From Pseudomonas plecoglossicida NBRC 103162 = DSM 15088 (GTDB lineage: Bacteria > Pseudomonadota > Gammaproteobacteria > Pseudomonadales > Pseudomonadaceae), in NCBI RefSeq assembly GCF_000730665.1, contig NZ_BBIV01000008.1, positions 1 to 64,000 of the forward strand: a stretch of 64,000 nucleotides of DNA, written 5' to 3'. The notes under the pieces are model-generated. The model was given only the letters and a program-made list of their open reading frames with translations, did not search any database and had not been told where the DNA came from. The stretch's first letter is position 1. The number at the start of each line of letters is the position of its first letter. Below, piece after piece: positions 39,113-47,107 of this stretch. The position numbers and the translations under genes were made by a program.

Positions 39113-39565
39113 ATGAGCATGCCCAGCCGAGCCGCGCGTCTGGCGCCGGTGGTCAACATGGCCGAGGAAGCCGAGCGCAAGGCCGCCCAGCGCCTGGGGC
39201 ATTTCCAGCAGCAGGTGGCCCAGGCTCAGGCCAAGCTGAGTGAGCTGGAATCGTTTCGCGAAGGTTACCAGGCGCAGTGGATCGAGCGGGGCGGGCAGGG
39301 TGTCGATGGCAGCTGGCTGCTCAACTACCAGCGCTTCCTGGCCCAGCTGGAAACGGCCATGACCCAGCAGCGGCAGAGTCTGGCCTGGCACGAGAACAAC
39401 CTCAAGAACGCCCGAGGCACCTGGCAGCAGGCCTATGCCCGGGTCGAAGGGCTGCGCAAGCTGGTGCAGCGGTACATGGACGAGGCGCGGCGGGCCGAAG
39501 ACAAGCGCGAGCAGCGCTTGCTGGATGAACTGTCGCAGCGGTTGCCCAGGCAGGGGCATCTGTAA
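39113..39565 (+). CDS. fliJ: Flagellar export chaperone FliJ
   Basis: FliJ (150 residues) is the central coiled-coil of the export ATPase, a homologue of the F1 gamma stalk. Almost the whole sequence is helical with heptads (AEEAERKAAQRLGHFQQQVA, LRKLVQRYMDEARRAEDKRE). It starts 3 bases after fliI and ends the fliE operon just before a large hairpin. Confidence 0.93.
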   Translation: MSMPSRAARLAPVVNMAEEAERKAAQRLGHFQQQVAQAQAKLSELESFREGYQAQWIERGGQGVDGSWLLNYQRFLAQLETAMTQQRQSLAWHENNLKNARGTWQQAYARVEGLRKLVQRYMDEARRAEDKREQRLLDELSQRLPRQGHL

Positions 39566-39568
39566 CCC

Positions 39569-39620
39569 GCTCTGGCCCTATCGCCTGTAGGAGCCGGCTT
39601 GCCGGCGATAGGGCCAGAGC
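39569..39620. repeat. REP-containing long hairpin after fliJ
   Basis: GCTCTGGCCCTATCGCC (39569-39585) and GGCGATAGGGCCAGAGC (39604-39620) are a perfect 17-bp inverted repeat enclosing GGAGCCGGCTTGCC, the P. putida-type REP core. There is no T-run. It separates fliJ from the STAS gene and may protect or attenuate the fliE-J transcript. Confidence 0.85.
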
Positions 39621-39697
39621 AGGCAACCTTGATACTCGACCTACTGCCTGCTAAACCTTGAACTGTTGCACCCGCCATCATCGAAGGAATCGCTAGC

Positions 39698-40003
39698 ATG
39701 GCCGTCGAGACCGATTTTTCGCAGGAAGGAAAAAAGCTCACGATCAAGATCAAGGGGCGTTTCGATTTCGGCAAGCACCAGGAGTTTCGCGAGGCCTATG
39801 AGCGCCAGCCCATGCGGCCCGACTCGGTGGTAGTCGACCTCAGGGACACCACCTACCTGGACAGCTCTGCGCTCGGCATGCTGCTGTTGCTGCGTGACCA
39901 CGCGGGCGGCGACGAGTCGGACGTGCGCGTGGTGCATGCCAGCTCCGATGTGCGCAAGATCCTGGCGATTTCCAACTTCGAAAAGCTGTTCGACATCAGT
40001 TGA
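39698..40003 (+). CDS. STAS-domain anti-anti-sigma factor (HsbA-like)
   Basis: This 101-residue single STAS domain is SpoIIAA-like. The switch loop TTYLDSSALGMLLLL places candidate phospho-Ser at S56 and S57; P. aeruginosa HsbA uses Ser56. Homologues toggle between an anti-sigma partner (FlgM in P. aeruginosa) and other targets according to phosphorylation. Here the gene overlaps or abuts a REC-PP2C-HATPase gene that could both dephosphorylate and phosphorylate it. Start ATG 39698 follows GAAGGAAT. Naming it hsbA outright would overreach because the P. aeruginosa locus lies elsewhere. Confidence 0.85.
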   Translation: MAVETDFSQEGKKLTIKIKGRFDFGKHQEFREAYERQPMRPDSVVVDLRDTTYLDSSALGMLLLLRDHAGGDESDVRVVHASSDVRKILAISNFEKLFDIS

Positions 40004-40011
40004 GCGCCCAG

Positions 40012-41703
40012 ATGCCGGTCGAACAGGCGTTGACCGTGCTGGTGGCCGAGGACAGCGCCACCGATCGCCTGCTGCTGGCGCAGATCGTCCGGCGTCAGGG
40101 GCATCAGGTGTTCACCGCAGAGAACGGCGAGCAGGCCGTGGCGCTGTTCGCCGAGAAGCGACCACAACTGGTCTTGCTTGATGCTCTCATGCCGGTGATG
40201 GACGGGTTCGAGGCGGCGCGGCAGATCAAGGTACTGGCCGGCGAGGCGCTGGTGCCGATCATCTTCCTGACTTCGCTGAACGAGGAGGCTGCCCTGGTGC
40301 GCTGCCTGGAGGCCGGGGGCGACGACTTCATGGCCAAGCCCTACAGTGCGGTGATCCTTGGCGCCAAGATCCGCGCCATGGACCGCCTGCGCCGGCTGCA
40401 GGCGACCGTGCTCGAGCAGCGCGACCAGATCACCCGCCATCACCACCACCTGCTCAACGAGCAGCGGGTGGCCAAGGCGGTGTTCGACAAGGTCGCCCAT
40501 TCCGGCTGCATTACCGCGCCGAACATCCGCTACCTGCAGTCGCCCTATGCGTTGTTCAACGGCGACCTGCTGCTGGCGGCGTTCACGCCCTCCGGCGACA
40601 TGCACGTGCTGCTCGGCGATTTCACCGGGCACGGCTTACCCGCCGCCGTCGGCGCCATGCCCCTGGCCGAAGTGTTCTATGGCATGACCGCCAAGGGCTA
40701 CGGCCTGGCGCAGATGCTTCGAGAGATGAACGCCAAGCTCAAGCGCATACTCCCGGTCGACATGTTCTGCTGCACGCTGCTGCTCAACCTGAGCGTGCAG
40801 CGCGGCACCGTGGAAATCTGGAATGGCGGCATGCCCGACGGCTACCTGCTGTCGTCTTCGGGGCAGGTGCTCTCGCCCCTGACTTCGCGCCACCTGCCGC
40901 TGGGCATCCTCGGCGCGGAGCGTTTCGACGACAGCACCGAGGTGTTGCCGATGGCGGCGGGCGAGCGGCTGTTGCTGCTGTCCGATGGCGTGGTCGATAC
41001 CGCCGACGAGCACGACCGGCTGTTCGGCGTCGAACGCTTGCGCGCCGTGCTGACGGCCAACCGCGACCCGGCGCAGCTGTTCGGCGAGGTGATGCAGGCC
41101 CTGGAGCGCTTTGGTGGGCAGCCACGCGATGACATCAGCTTGTGCGATATCCGCATGTTCACCCCGCAGGAGCAGGTGCCGGCGCCGACGCTCTACTCCG
41201 ACAGCGGGCGCTCCAGCCCACTGGATTGGGCGCTAAGCTTCGAATTGCGCAGTGAAAGCCTGAGGCGTTTCAACCCGGTCCCTTACCTGGTGCAACTGCT
41301 GCAGGAAATCCATGGCTTGCGGCCCCGTACCGGCGCCTTGCACAGCGTGCTCAGCGAGCTGTACTCCAATGCCCTGGAGCATGGCGTGCTGGGCCTGGAT
41401 TCGCAGGTCAAGCGCGATGTCCAGGGCTTTGCCCATTACTACCGGGAGCGCACCCGCCGACTGGGCGCATTGGTCGACGGCTTCGTGCGCATCGACCTGA
41501 AAGTGGAACCGCAGGCCGCTGGCGGGCGTCTGACGATCGAGGTCCGTGACAGTGGCGATGGCTTCGACGTGCAGCACGTGCTGGCCCGCGCCCCGGCGGA
41601 TCAGGGCCTGAGCGGTCGCGGCCTGGGTCTGGTACGCCGGCTTGGCAACAGTGCCGAGTGGTGCGAGGGCGGTCGTTGTGCGCGGGTGCGCTTCGAATGG
41701 TGA
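40012..41703 (+). CDS. Response regulator with PP2C phosphatase and HATPase domains (HsbR-like)
   Basis: This 563-residue cytosolic protein has three parts: a receiver (about 8-125; VAEDSATD, phospho-Asp in LLDALMPVMDG, KPY), a SpoIIE-type PP2C phosphatase (about 185-385; LLGDFTGHGLPAAVGAMP, WNGGMPDG, LLLSDGVVDTAD) and a C-terminal anti-sigma-kinase-like ATPase (about 440-563; N box LSELYSNALEHG, G1 RDSGDGF, G2 GRGLGLVRRL). This matches HsbR, which sets the phosphorylation of HsbA. A TTG at 40000 would overlap the STAS stop; ATG 40012 is also plausible and neither has a clear Shine-Dalgarno. Confidence 0.86.
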   Translation: MPVEQALTVLVAEDSATDRLLLAQIVRRQGHQVFTAENGEQAVALFAEKRPQLVLLDALMPVMDGFEAARQIKVLAGEALVPIIFLTSLNEEAALVRCLEAGGDDFMAKPYSAVILGAKIRAMDRLRRLQATVLEQRDQITRHHHHLLNEQRVAKAVFDKVAHSGCITAPNIRYLQSPYALFNGDLLLAAFTPSGDMHVLLGDFTGHGLPAAVGAMPLAEVFYGMTAKGYGLAQMLREMNAKLKRILPVDMFCCTLLLNLSVQRGTVEIWNGGMPDGYLLSSSGQVLSPLTSRHLPLGILGAERFDDSTEVLPMAAGERLLLLSDGVVDTADEHDRLFGVERLRAVLTANRDPAQLFGEVMQALERFGGQPRDDISLCDIRMFTPQEQVPAPTLYSDSGRSSPLDWALSFELRSESLRRFNPVPYLVQLLQEIHGLRPRTGALHSVLSELYSNALEHGVLGLDSQVKRDVQGFAHYYRERTRRLGALVDGFVRIDLKVEPQAAGGRLTIEVRDSGDGFDVQHVLARAPADQGLSGRGLGLVRRLGNSAEWCEGGRCARVRFEW

Positions 41704-41719
41704 GCCGCCTGGCGGCTCA
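41701..41719. other. Perfect palindrome at the stop codon before the Hpt gene
   Basis: TGAGCCGCC (41701-41709) and GGCGGCTCA (41711-41719) flank a single T and begin at the stop codon itself. As RNA it would form a 7-bp hairpin with a 5-nt loop. No T-run follows. Confidence 0.6.
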
Positions 41720-41751
41720 GGCATAATCCAGCTTGATCAAGGAGTGAACAA

Positions 41752-42099
41752 GTGACAGACATGCATATCGATCACAGGGTGCTCAGGGACCTGCAGGACG
41801 TCATGGAGGAGGGTTACCTGCAATTGCTGGAAACCTTTCTTCAAGACTCCGAGCAGCGCCTGAGCCAGCTGCACGGTGCTCGAACCACCACCGAGCTGAG
41901 CATGGCCGCCCACAGTTTCAAGGGCAGCAGCAGCAACATGGGTGCCATTGGCTTGGCCAACCTTTGCCAGCAATTGGAAGAGCGGATAAAAGAGCGCACG
42001 CCCTGCGGCATCGAAGAGCTGATCCATCGCATCGACCAGGAATACCTGGTGGTGCAGCGCTTCTACCGGGGCGAGCGTGAGCGGGTGTCCGCCAGCTGA
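41752..42099 (+). CDS. Histidine phosphotransfer (Hpt) protein
   Basis: This 115-residue four-helix Hpt domain has the phospho-His motif AAHSFKGSSSNMGA with His54. GTG 41752 is 7 bases after GGAG; the ATG at 41761 is too far. It is 48 bp after the REC-PP2C-HATPase gene, so it probably delivers or drains phosphate from that receiver; in P. aeruginosa HsbR is fed through the Hpt protein HptB. The donor hybrid kinases are not in this window. Confidence 0.87.
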   Translation: MTDMHIDHRVLRDLQDVMEEGYLQLLETFLQDSEQRLSQLHGARTTTELSMAAHSFKGSSSNMGAIGLANLCQQLEERIKERTPCGIEELIHRIDQEYLVVQRFYRGERERVSAS

Positions 42100-42108
42100 C
42101 AGGCAGGT

Positions 42109-42124
42109 TGGCGCGAGTTTTGCC
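42109..42124 (+). promoter_or_regulatory. Sigma-54 promoter of fliK
   Basis: TGGCGC-N5-TTGCC has both invariant dinucleotides at correct spacing with two mismatches to the consensus, 46 bp before the fliK start. Confidence 0.72.
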
Positions 42125-42170
42125 TGTCTGTGCCAGGACGATTCAATGTTTCTGGCGCGGAGCCCCTTCT

Positions 42171-43457
42171 ATGCCCAATCCTTTGTTGCAAGCCAGCCCC
42201 CTGAGCAAGCCCTCGAGTGCCGCTGCCTCGCGGCTGGACAAGCCGCAGCAGGCGGCGGGCGGGCAGGGCGGCGGCTTCGATCAGGTGATGGTCGGTCAGG
42301 GGCGCGACAAGCCGTCGATGCGCGACGACAAGATCAAGTCCACGGACAAGTCGCAAGTGCCTCAAGGCGGCAAGCAAGAGGCGGCAGACAAGCCCGACGT
42401 TGCCGATGACGGCAATGAATTGCCTGCGGGCATCCCGGACCAGGCTACCAGTGACGGCAGCTCGAGCACGCTGGATGCCAGCCTGGTAGCGGGCCAGGTC
42501 ACCGATCCGCAGCCGGGTGCGCAATTGCTCCAGGCCCAGGCCCAGACCGTTTCGCCGGTGTTGCAGGCAGCGGCCCAGCAGCCATTGGTCGAGGCGTTGC
42601 CTGACACCGCCGCGGAGGAAACCTTCGACCCCGCCAGCGACCCCCTGGCCAACATGCCGACCCTGCGCCTGGCCCTGGAGCAAAGCGCCCAGGCCAAAGG
42701 CACGACTTCGGCCCATGCAGTGCAAGTAGCCGATGCATCCCAGCAACCGGCCGAGGATGGTCCGCTTGCCGTCAATCCATTGGCGAACCTGGTGGGAAAA
42801 CTCGAAGACGAGGCGGGCCAGTCGGACTCGGGCGGCAAGGGCTTCGGCGCATTGCTCGACGAAGGCCTGAAGGACACCAAGAGCGCGAGTAGCGATACCC
42901 GTATCGATGATTTCGCCAACCGCCTCGCCAGCCTGACCCAGGCGGCCACGGCCAAGACCGCCAACGCCGTGCCGGTGAACACCAGCCCCCTGCACCAGCC
43001 GTTGGCGATGAACCAGGGCGCCTGGGCCGAAGGCCTGGTCAACCGGGTCATGTACCTTTCCAGTCAGAACCTCAAGTCGGCGGATATCCAGCTGGAGCCG
43101 GCCGAACTGGGGCGCCTGGACATTCGCGTCAATCTGGCGACGGATCAGTCGACCCAGATCACTTTCATCAGTGGCCATGCCGGCGTGCGTGATGCGCTGG
43201 ACAGCCAGGTGCACCGCCTGCGCGAACTGTTTGCCCAGCAGGGGCTGGCGCAGCCGGACGTCAACGTCGCCGACCAGTCGCGTGGGCAGCATCAGCAGCA
43301 TCAGCAGGCGCAGCAGGACGGGTCGCAGTTGTCCGGGGTAGCGGCGCGGCGGGCGCAGGAAGGCGGGCGTGTCGAGCAGGGTGAGCTTGCCGATGTTTCC
43401 AGGCCGGTCGAGCAGCAAGTGGTGATTGGCGATAGTGCAGTTGATTTCTACGCTTGA
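42171..43457 (+). CDS. fliK: Flagellar hook-length control protein FliK
   Basis: FliK (428 residues) is the secreted ruler that stops hook growth by switching FlhB specificity. The N-terminal two thirds are low-complexity and disordered (rich in Gln, Ala, Asp). The C-terminal Flg_hook domain (about 290-390) has VNRVMYLSSQNLKSADIQLEP, broken here as SADIQLEPAELGRLDIRV, and FISGHAGVRDALDSQVHRLRE. I chose ATG 42171 after CGGAG; the upstream frame contains the sigma-54 site. Confidence 0.92.
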   Translation: MPNPLLQASPLSKPSSAAASRLDKPQQAAGGQGGGFDQVMVGQGRDKPSMRDDKIKSTDKSQVPQGGKQEAADKPDVADDGNELPAGIPDQATSDGSSSTLDASLVAGQVTDPQPGAQLLQAQAQTVSPVLQAAAQQPLVEALPDTAAEETFDPASDPLANMPTLRLALEQSAQAKGTTSAHAVQVADASQQPAEDGPLAVNPLANLVGKLEDEAGQSDSGGKGFGALLDEGLKDTKSASSDTRIDDFANRLASLTQAATAKTANAVPVNTSPLHQPLAMNQGAWAEGLVNRVMYLSSQNLKSADIQLEPAELGRLDIRVNLATDQSTQITFISGHAGVRDALDSQVHRLRELFAQQGLAQPDVNVADQSRGQHQQHQQAQQDGSQLSGVAARRAQEGGRVEQGELADVSRPVEQQVVIGDSAVDFYA

Positions 43458-43472
43458 GATTTTTTTGGGTTT

Positions 43473-43506
43473 GAGATCGAGCGCCGCCCGCGCGGCGCTC
43501 GATCTC
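43473..43506. repeat. Solo 15-bp-stem hairpin related to the terminal-inverted-repeat element
   Basis: GAGATCGAGCGCCGC (43473-43487) pairs perfectly with GCGGCGCTCGATCTC (43492-43506) around CCGC. It equals the outermost 26 bp of the 26-251 element joined to the opposite end. It lies 15 bp after fliK and 51 bp before the fliL promoter and may terminate fliK transcription. Confidence 0.85.
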
Positions 43507-43556
43507 AACTGCACCACAACGTTTGCGACATGCCCTGCCAAGTGCCACCCAAAACC

Positions 43557-43572
43557 TGGCATAACACTTGCT
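43557..43572 (+). promoter_or_regulatory. Sigma-54 promoter of fliLMNOPQR-flhB
   Basis: TGGCAT-N5-TTGCT has one mismatch to the -24/-12 consensus and correct spacing, 50 bp before fliL. Confidence 0.9.
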
Positions 43573-43622
43573 CAAGCCACGTCATCCTCCTTTGAAACCC
43601 CGCTGGACGACGGATTATTGGC

Positions 43623-44120
43623 ATGGCGAAGAGCGACGCAGTGAAAGACCCCGCCGCTAAAGGCAAACTCAAGCTGATCCTGCTGCTGGTGCTGGCCCTG
43701 TTGCTGGCAGTCGGCCTGTCGGTGGGCGCCACCTGGTTTGTCATGCACAAGAGCGAGTCGGCCCCGGTGGCCGACCCTGCGGCAAGCAACGTCAAGCCGG
43801 CGGCGATCTACGAGCCCCTGGCTCCCGCCTTCGTGGTCAACTTCAACCAGAACGGCCGCCAGCGCTACATGCAGGTGAGCATCACGATGCAAGGCCGCAG
43901 CCAGGCCGACCTCGATGCCCTCAAGGTGCACATGCCGGTGATCCGCAACAACCTGGTGATGATGTTCTCCGGGCAGGGTTTCGACACCCTCGCCAGCAGC
44001 CCGGTAGGGCTGGAGATGCTGCGTCAGAAAGCCACCGCGGTGGTGCAGGAAGTTGCCCAGAAAGAAGTCGGCAAACCGGTGGTCGACCAGTTGCTGTTCA
44101 CCAATTTCGTATTGCAGTAG
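43623..44120 (+). CDS. fliL: Basal-body associated protein FliL
   Basis: FliL (165 residues) is a single-pass inner-membrane protein that supports stator function. One transmembrane helix (about 16-40; LILLLVLALLLAVGLSVGAT) is followed by the periplasmic domain with YEPLAPAFVVNFNQNGRQRYMQ, broken here as APAFVVNFNQNGRQRYMQ, and FTNFVLQ at the C-terminus. First gene of a large operon with a sigma-54 promoter. Confidence 0.95.
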   Translation: MAKSDAVKDPAAKGKLKLILLLVLALLLAVGLSVGATWFVMHKSESAPVADPAASNVKPAAIYEPLAPAFVVNFNQNGRQRYMQVSITMQGRSQADLDALKVHMPVIRNNLVMMFSGQGFDTLASSPVGLEMLRQKATAVVQEVAQKEVGKPVVDQLLFTNFVLQ

Positions 44121-44129
44121 GAGTCCGCC

Positions 44130-45098
44130 ATGGCCGTACAGGACCTGCTGTCCCAGGATGAGATCGATGCGCTGTTGCACGGCGTCGACGATGGGCTGGT
44201 ACAGACCGAGAGCGTTGCCGAGCCTGGCAGCATCAAGGGCTACGACCTGACCAGCCAGGACCGTATCGTGCGGGGTCGCATGCCGACCCTGGAAATGATC
44301 AACGAACGGTTCGCCCGCTACACCCGCATCAGCATGTTCAACCTGCTGCGCCGTTCCGCCGACGTGGCCGTGGGCGGCGTGCAGGTGATGAAGTTCGGCG
44401 AGTACGTGCATTCGCTGTACGTTCCGACCAGTCTCAATCTGGTCAAGATCAAGCCCCTGCGCGGTACTTCGCTGTTCATCCTCGACGCCAAGCTGGTGTT
44501 CAAGCTGGTGGACAACTTCTTCGGCGGCGACGGCCGTCACGCCAAGATCGAGGGCCGTGAATTCACCCCGACCGAACTGCGCGTGGTGCGCATGGTGCTG
44601 GACCAGTGCTTCGTCGACCTCAAGGAGGCCTGGCAGGCGATCATGCCGGTCAATTTCGAGTACATGAACTCCGAGGTCAACCCGGCCATGGCCAACATCG
44701 TCGGGCCGAGCGAGGCAGTGGTGGTCTCGACCTTCCACATCGAACTGGACGGCGGTGGTGGCGACCTGCACGTGACCATGCCGTACTCGATGATCGAGCC
44801 GGTGCGGGAAATGCTCGATGCCGGCTTCCAGTCCGACCTGGACGACCAGGACGAGCGCTGGGTCAAGGCCCTGCGCGAGGACGTGCTGGACGTGTCCGTG
44901 CCGCTGACCGCCACGGTCGCCCGGCGCCAGCTGAAGCTGCGCGACATCCTGCACATGCAGGCCGGCGACGTGATCCCGGTGGAGCTGCCCGAGCACCTGG
45001 TACTGCGCGCCAATGGCGTGCCGTCGTTCAAGGCGCGCCTGGGCTCGCACAAGGGCAACCTGGCCCTGAAGATCATCGACCCGATCGAACGCCGCTGA
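44130..45098 (+). CDS. fliM: Flagellar motor switch protein FliM
   Basis: FliM (322 residues) is the C-ring protein to which phosphorylated CheY binds. The N-terminal CheY-binding peptide LSQDEIDALLHG occupies residues 7-18. The middle CheC-like domain has RMPTLEMINERFAR and ARYTRISMFN, and the C-terminal SpoA domain interacts with FliN. ATG 44130 follows GGAGTCCGCC. Family length is normal. Confidence 0.97.
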   Translation: MAVQDLLSQDEIDALLHGVDDGLVQTESVAEPGSIKGYDLTSQDRIVRGRMPTLEMINERFARYTRISMFNLLRRSADVAVGGVQVMKFGEYVHSLYVPTSLNLVKIKPLRGTSLFILDAKLVFKLVDNFFGGDGRHAKIEGREFTPTELRVVRMVLDQCFVDLKEAWQAIMPVNFEYMNSEVNPAMANIVGPSEAVVVSTFHIELDGGGGDLHVTMPYSMIEPVREMLDAGFQSDLDDQDERWVKALREDVLDVSVPLTATVARRQLKLRDILHMQAGDVIPVELPEHLVLRANGVPSFKARLGSHKGNLALKIIDPIERR

Positions 45099-45145
45099 CG
45101 GTGTGCCGGTCGCTCTCTACGAATTGAATGCCTGTCGAGGACATC

Positions 45146-45601
45146 ATGGCTAACGAAAACGAGATCACCTCCCCCGAGGACCAGGCCCTGGCCGACGAGT
45201 GGGCCGCAGCTCTGGAAGAAACCGGTGACGCCGGCCAGGCCGACATCGACGCGCTGCTTGGTGGCGACACTGGCAGTGGCCGCCTGCCCATGGAAGAGTT
45301 CGCAAGCTCGCCACGGCCGAAGGAAAATGTCAGCCTGGAAGGCCCGAACCTGGATGTGATCCTGGACATTCCGGTGAACATCTCGATGGAAGTCGGCAGC
45401 ACTGAAATCAACATCCGCAACCTGCTGCAGCTCAACCAGGGCTCGGTGATCGAGCTTGATCGCCTGGCCGGCGAGCCGCTCGATGTGCTGGTCAACGGCA
45501 CGCTGATCGCCCATGGCGAGGTGGTCGTGGTCAACGAGAAGTTCGGCATCCGCCTGACCGACGTGATCAGCCCCAGCGAACGCATCAAGAAGCTGCGCTG
45601 A
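45146..45601 (+). CDS. fliN: Flagellar motor switch protein FliN
   Basis: FliN (151 residues) forms the base of the C ring. The C-terminal SpoA domain (DVILDIPVNISMEVGSTEI, LLQLNQGSVIELDRLAGE) is classic. GAGGA (45137-45141) fixes ATG 45146 (MANENEIT) over the upstream ATG 45128. The N-terminal extension contains QADIDALLGG (31-40), which resembles the CheY-binding peptide of FliM. Confidence 0.96.
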   Translation: MANENEITSPEDQALADEWAAALEETGDAGQADIDALLGGDTGSGRLPMEEFASSPRPKENVSLEGPNLDVILDIPVNISMEVGSTEINIRNLLQLNQGSVIELDRLAGEPLDVLVNGTLIAHGEVVVVNEKFGIRLTDVISPSERIKKLR

Positions 45602-46054
45602 GTGAAAGGCACGATGCGGGCCGTGACGGCCCTGGTTGCGCTGCTGGCCAGCGAAGTGGCCATCGCCACGGCCACTGTCACGCCGGCTGCGCCACCCGCC
45701 GCCGCGCCTGGCAGCCTGGGCGGGCAGTTGGCGCAGATGGTGTTCGGTCTGCTGCTGGTGGTCGGGCTGATCTTCTTTCTCGCCTGGTTGCTGCGCCGCA
45801 TGCAGGGCGCCGCGCCCAAGGGCGGCCAGGTGATCGAGATCGTCGGCAGCCGCGCCCTCGGCCCGCGTGACCGGCTGCTGCTGGTGCAGGTCGGCAAGGA
45901 GCAGATTCTCATCGGCCACACCCCCGGCAGCATCGAGGCCTTGCATGTCATGGCCGAACCTGTGGAAGTGCCCGCCAGCGCCCGCCAGGCGACGCCGGAA
46001 TTCGCCCAGCGGCTGATGGAGCTGATGGGCAAGGATCAGAAGGACAAGCAGTGA
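45602..46054 (+). CDS. fliO: Flagellar biosynthesis protein FliO
   Basis: FliO (150 residues) is a membrane chaperone for assembly of the FliP export-gate complex. It has a hydrophobic N-terminal segment, one transmembrane helix at about 45-65 ([19 protein letters not shown]) and a cytoplasmic domain with [20 protein letters not shown], broken here as [19 protein letters not shown] 45602 directly follows the fliN stop; ATG 45614 is an alternative. Confidence 0.92.
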   Translation: MKGTMRAVTALVALLASEVAIATATVTPAAPPAAAPGSLGGQLAQMVFGLLLVVGLIFFLAWLLRRMQGAAPKGGQVIEIVGSRALGPRDRLLLVQVGKEQILIGHTPGSIEALHVMAEPVEVPASARQATPEFAQRLMELMGKDQKDKQ

Positions 46055-46809
46055 TGAGCGGCGCCATGCGCATAGTGTTGACCCTGGTGCTGCTGCTGGC
46101 CGCGCCGCTGGCCCTGGCTGCCGACCCGCTGTCGATCCCGGCCATCACCCTGTCCAACGGCCCGGATGGCCAGCAGGAATATTCGGTCAGCCTGCAGATC
46201 CTGCTGATCATGACCGCGCTGAGCTTCATCCCGGCGTTCGTCATCCTGATGACCAGCTTCACCCGCATCATCATCGTGTTCTCGATCCTGCGCCAGGCCC
46301 TGGGCCTGCAGCAGACGCCTTCGAACCAGGTGCTGACCGGCATGGCGCTGTTCCTGACCATGTTCATCATGGCGCCGGTGTTCGACCGGGTGAACCAGGA
46401 CGCCCTGCAGCCCTACCTGAAAGAGCAGATGACTGCCCAGCAAGCGATCGACAAGGCCCAAGGCCCGCTCAAGGACTTCATGCTGGCGCAAACCCGGCAG
46501 AGCGACCTGGACCTGTTCATGCGCCTGTCCAAACGCACCGACATCGCCGGCCCCGACCAGGTGCCGCTGACCATCCTGGTGCCGGCGTTCGTCACCTCGG
46601 AACTGAAGACGGCGTTCCAGATCGGCTTCATGATCTTCATCCCGTTCCTGATCATCGACATGGTGGTGGCCAGTGTGCTGATGGCCATGGGCATGATGAT
46701 GCTGTCGCCGCTGATCATCTCGCTGCCGTTCAAGATCATGCTGTTCGTGCTGGTCGACGGCTGGGCGCTGATCATGGGCACCCTGGCCGGCAGTTTCGGC
46801 GGCGTCTGA
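46054..46809 (+). CDS. fliP: Flagellar export gate protein FliP
   Basis: FliP (251 residues) is the core export-gate subunit. A cleaved N-terminal signal ([14 protein letters not shown]) is followed by four membrane segments. The family signatures [21 protein letters not shown] and [20 protein letters not shown] are present (each shown in part). ATG 46054 overlaps the fliO stop. Confidence 0.96.
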   Translation: MSGAMRIVLTLVLLLAAPLALAADPLSIPAITLSNGPDGQQEYSVSLQILLIMTALSFIPAFVILMTSFTRIIIVFSILRQALGLQQTPSNQVLTGMALFLTMFIMAPVFDRVNQDALQPYLKEQMTAQQAIDKAQGPLKDFMLAQTRQSDLDLFMRLSKRTDIAGPDQVPLTILVPAFVTSELKTAFQIGFMIFIPFLIIDMVVASVLMAMGMMMLSPLIISLPFKIMLFVLVDGWALIMGTLAGSFGGV

Positions 46810-46830
46810 CGCCGTCAAGGAGAGACCTGC

Positions 46831-47100
46831 ATGACCCCTGAAGTAGCTGTCGACCTGTTCCGCGATGCCCTCTGGCTGACCACGCTGATGGTCGCCATCC
46901 TGGTGGTGCCGAGCCTGCTGGTGGGCCTGGTCGTGGCGATGTTCCAGGCTGCCACGCAGATCAACGAACAGACCCTGAGCTTCCTGCCGCGTCTGCTGGT
47001 GATGCTGGTGACACTGATCGTCGCGGGGCCGTGGCTGGTGCAGAAGTTCATGGAGTACATCACCGGCCTGTACACCAGCATTCCGCAGCTGATCGGTTGA
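46831..47100 (+). CDS. fliQ: Flagellar export gate protein FliQ
   Basis: FliQ (89 residues) is a two-helix membrane subunit of the export gate. TPEVAVDLFRDALWL and MFQAATQINEQTLSFLPR are conserved. ATG 46831 follows AAGGAGAG. It lies between fliP and fliR, as in all flagellar clusters. Confidence 0.96.
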   Translation: MTPEVAVDLFRDALWLTTLMVAILVVPSLLVGLVVAMFQAATQINEQTLSFLPRLLVMLVTLIVAGPWLVQKFMEYITGLYTSIPQLIG

Positions 47101-47107
47101 GGCGGCC

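Noticed and set aside
39651..39680. TAAA-N15-CCCGCCAT before the STAS gene as a sigma-28 promoter
   Set aside because: Only about half of the -10 positions match, and no sigma-54 spacing fits around the nearby TTGCA either.
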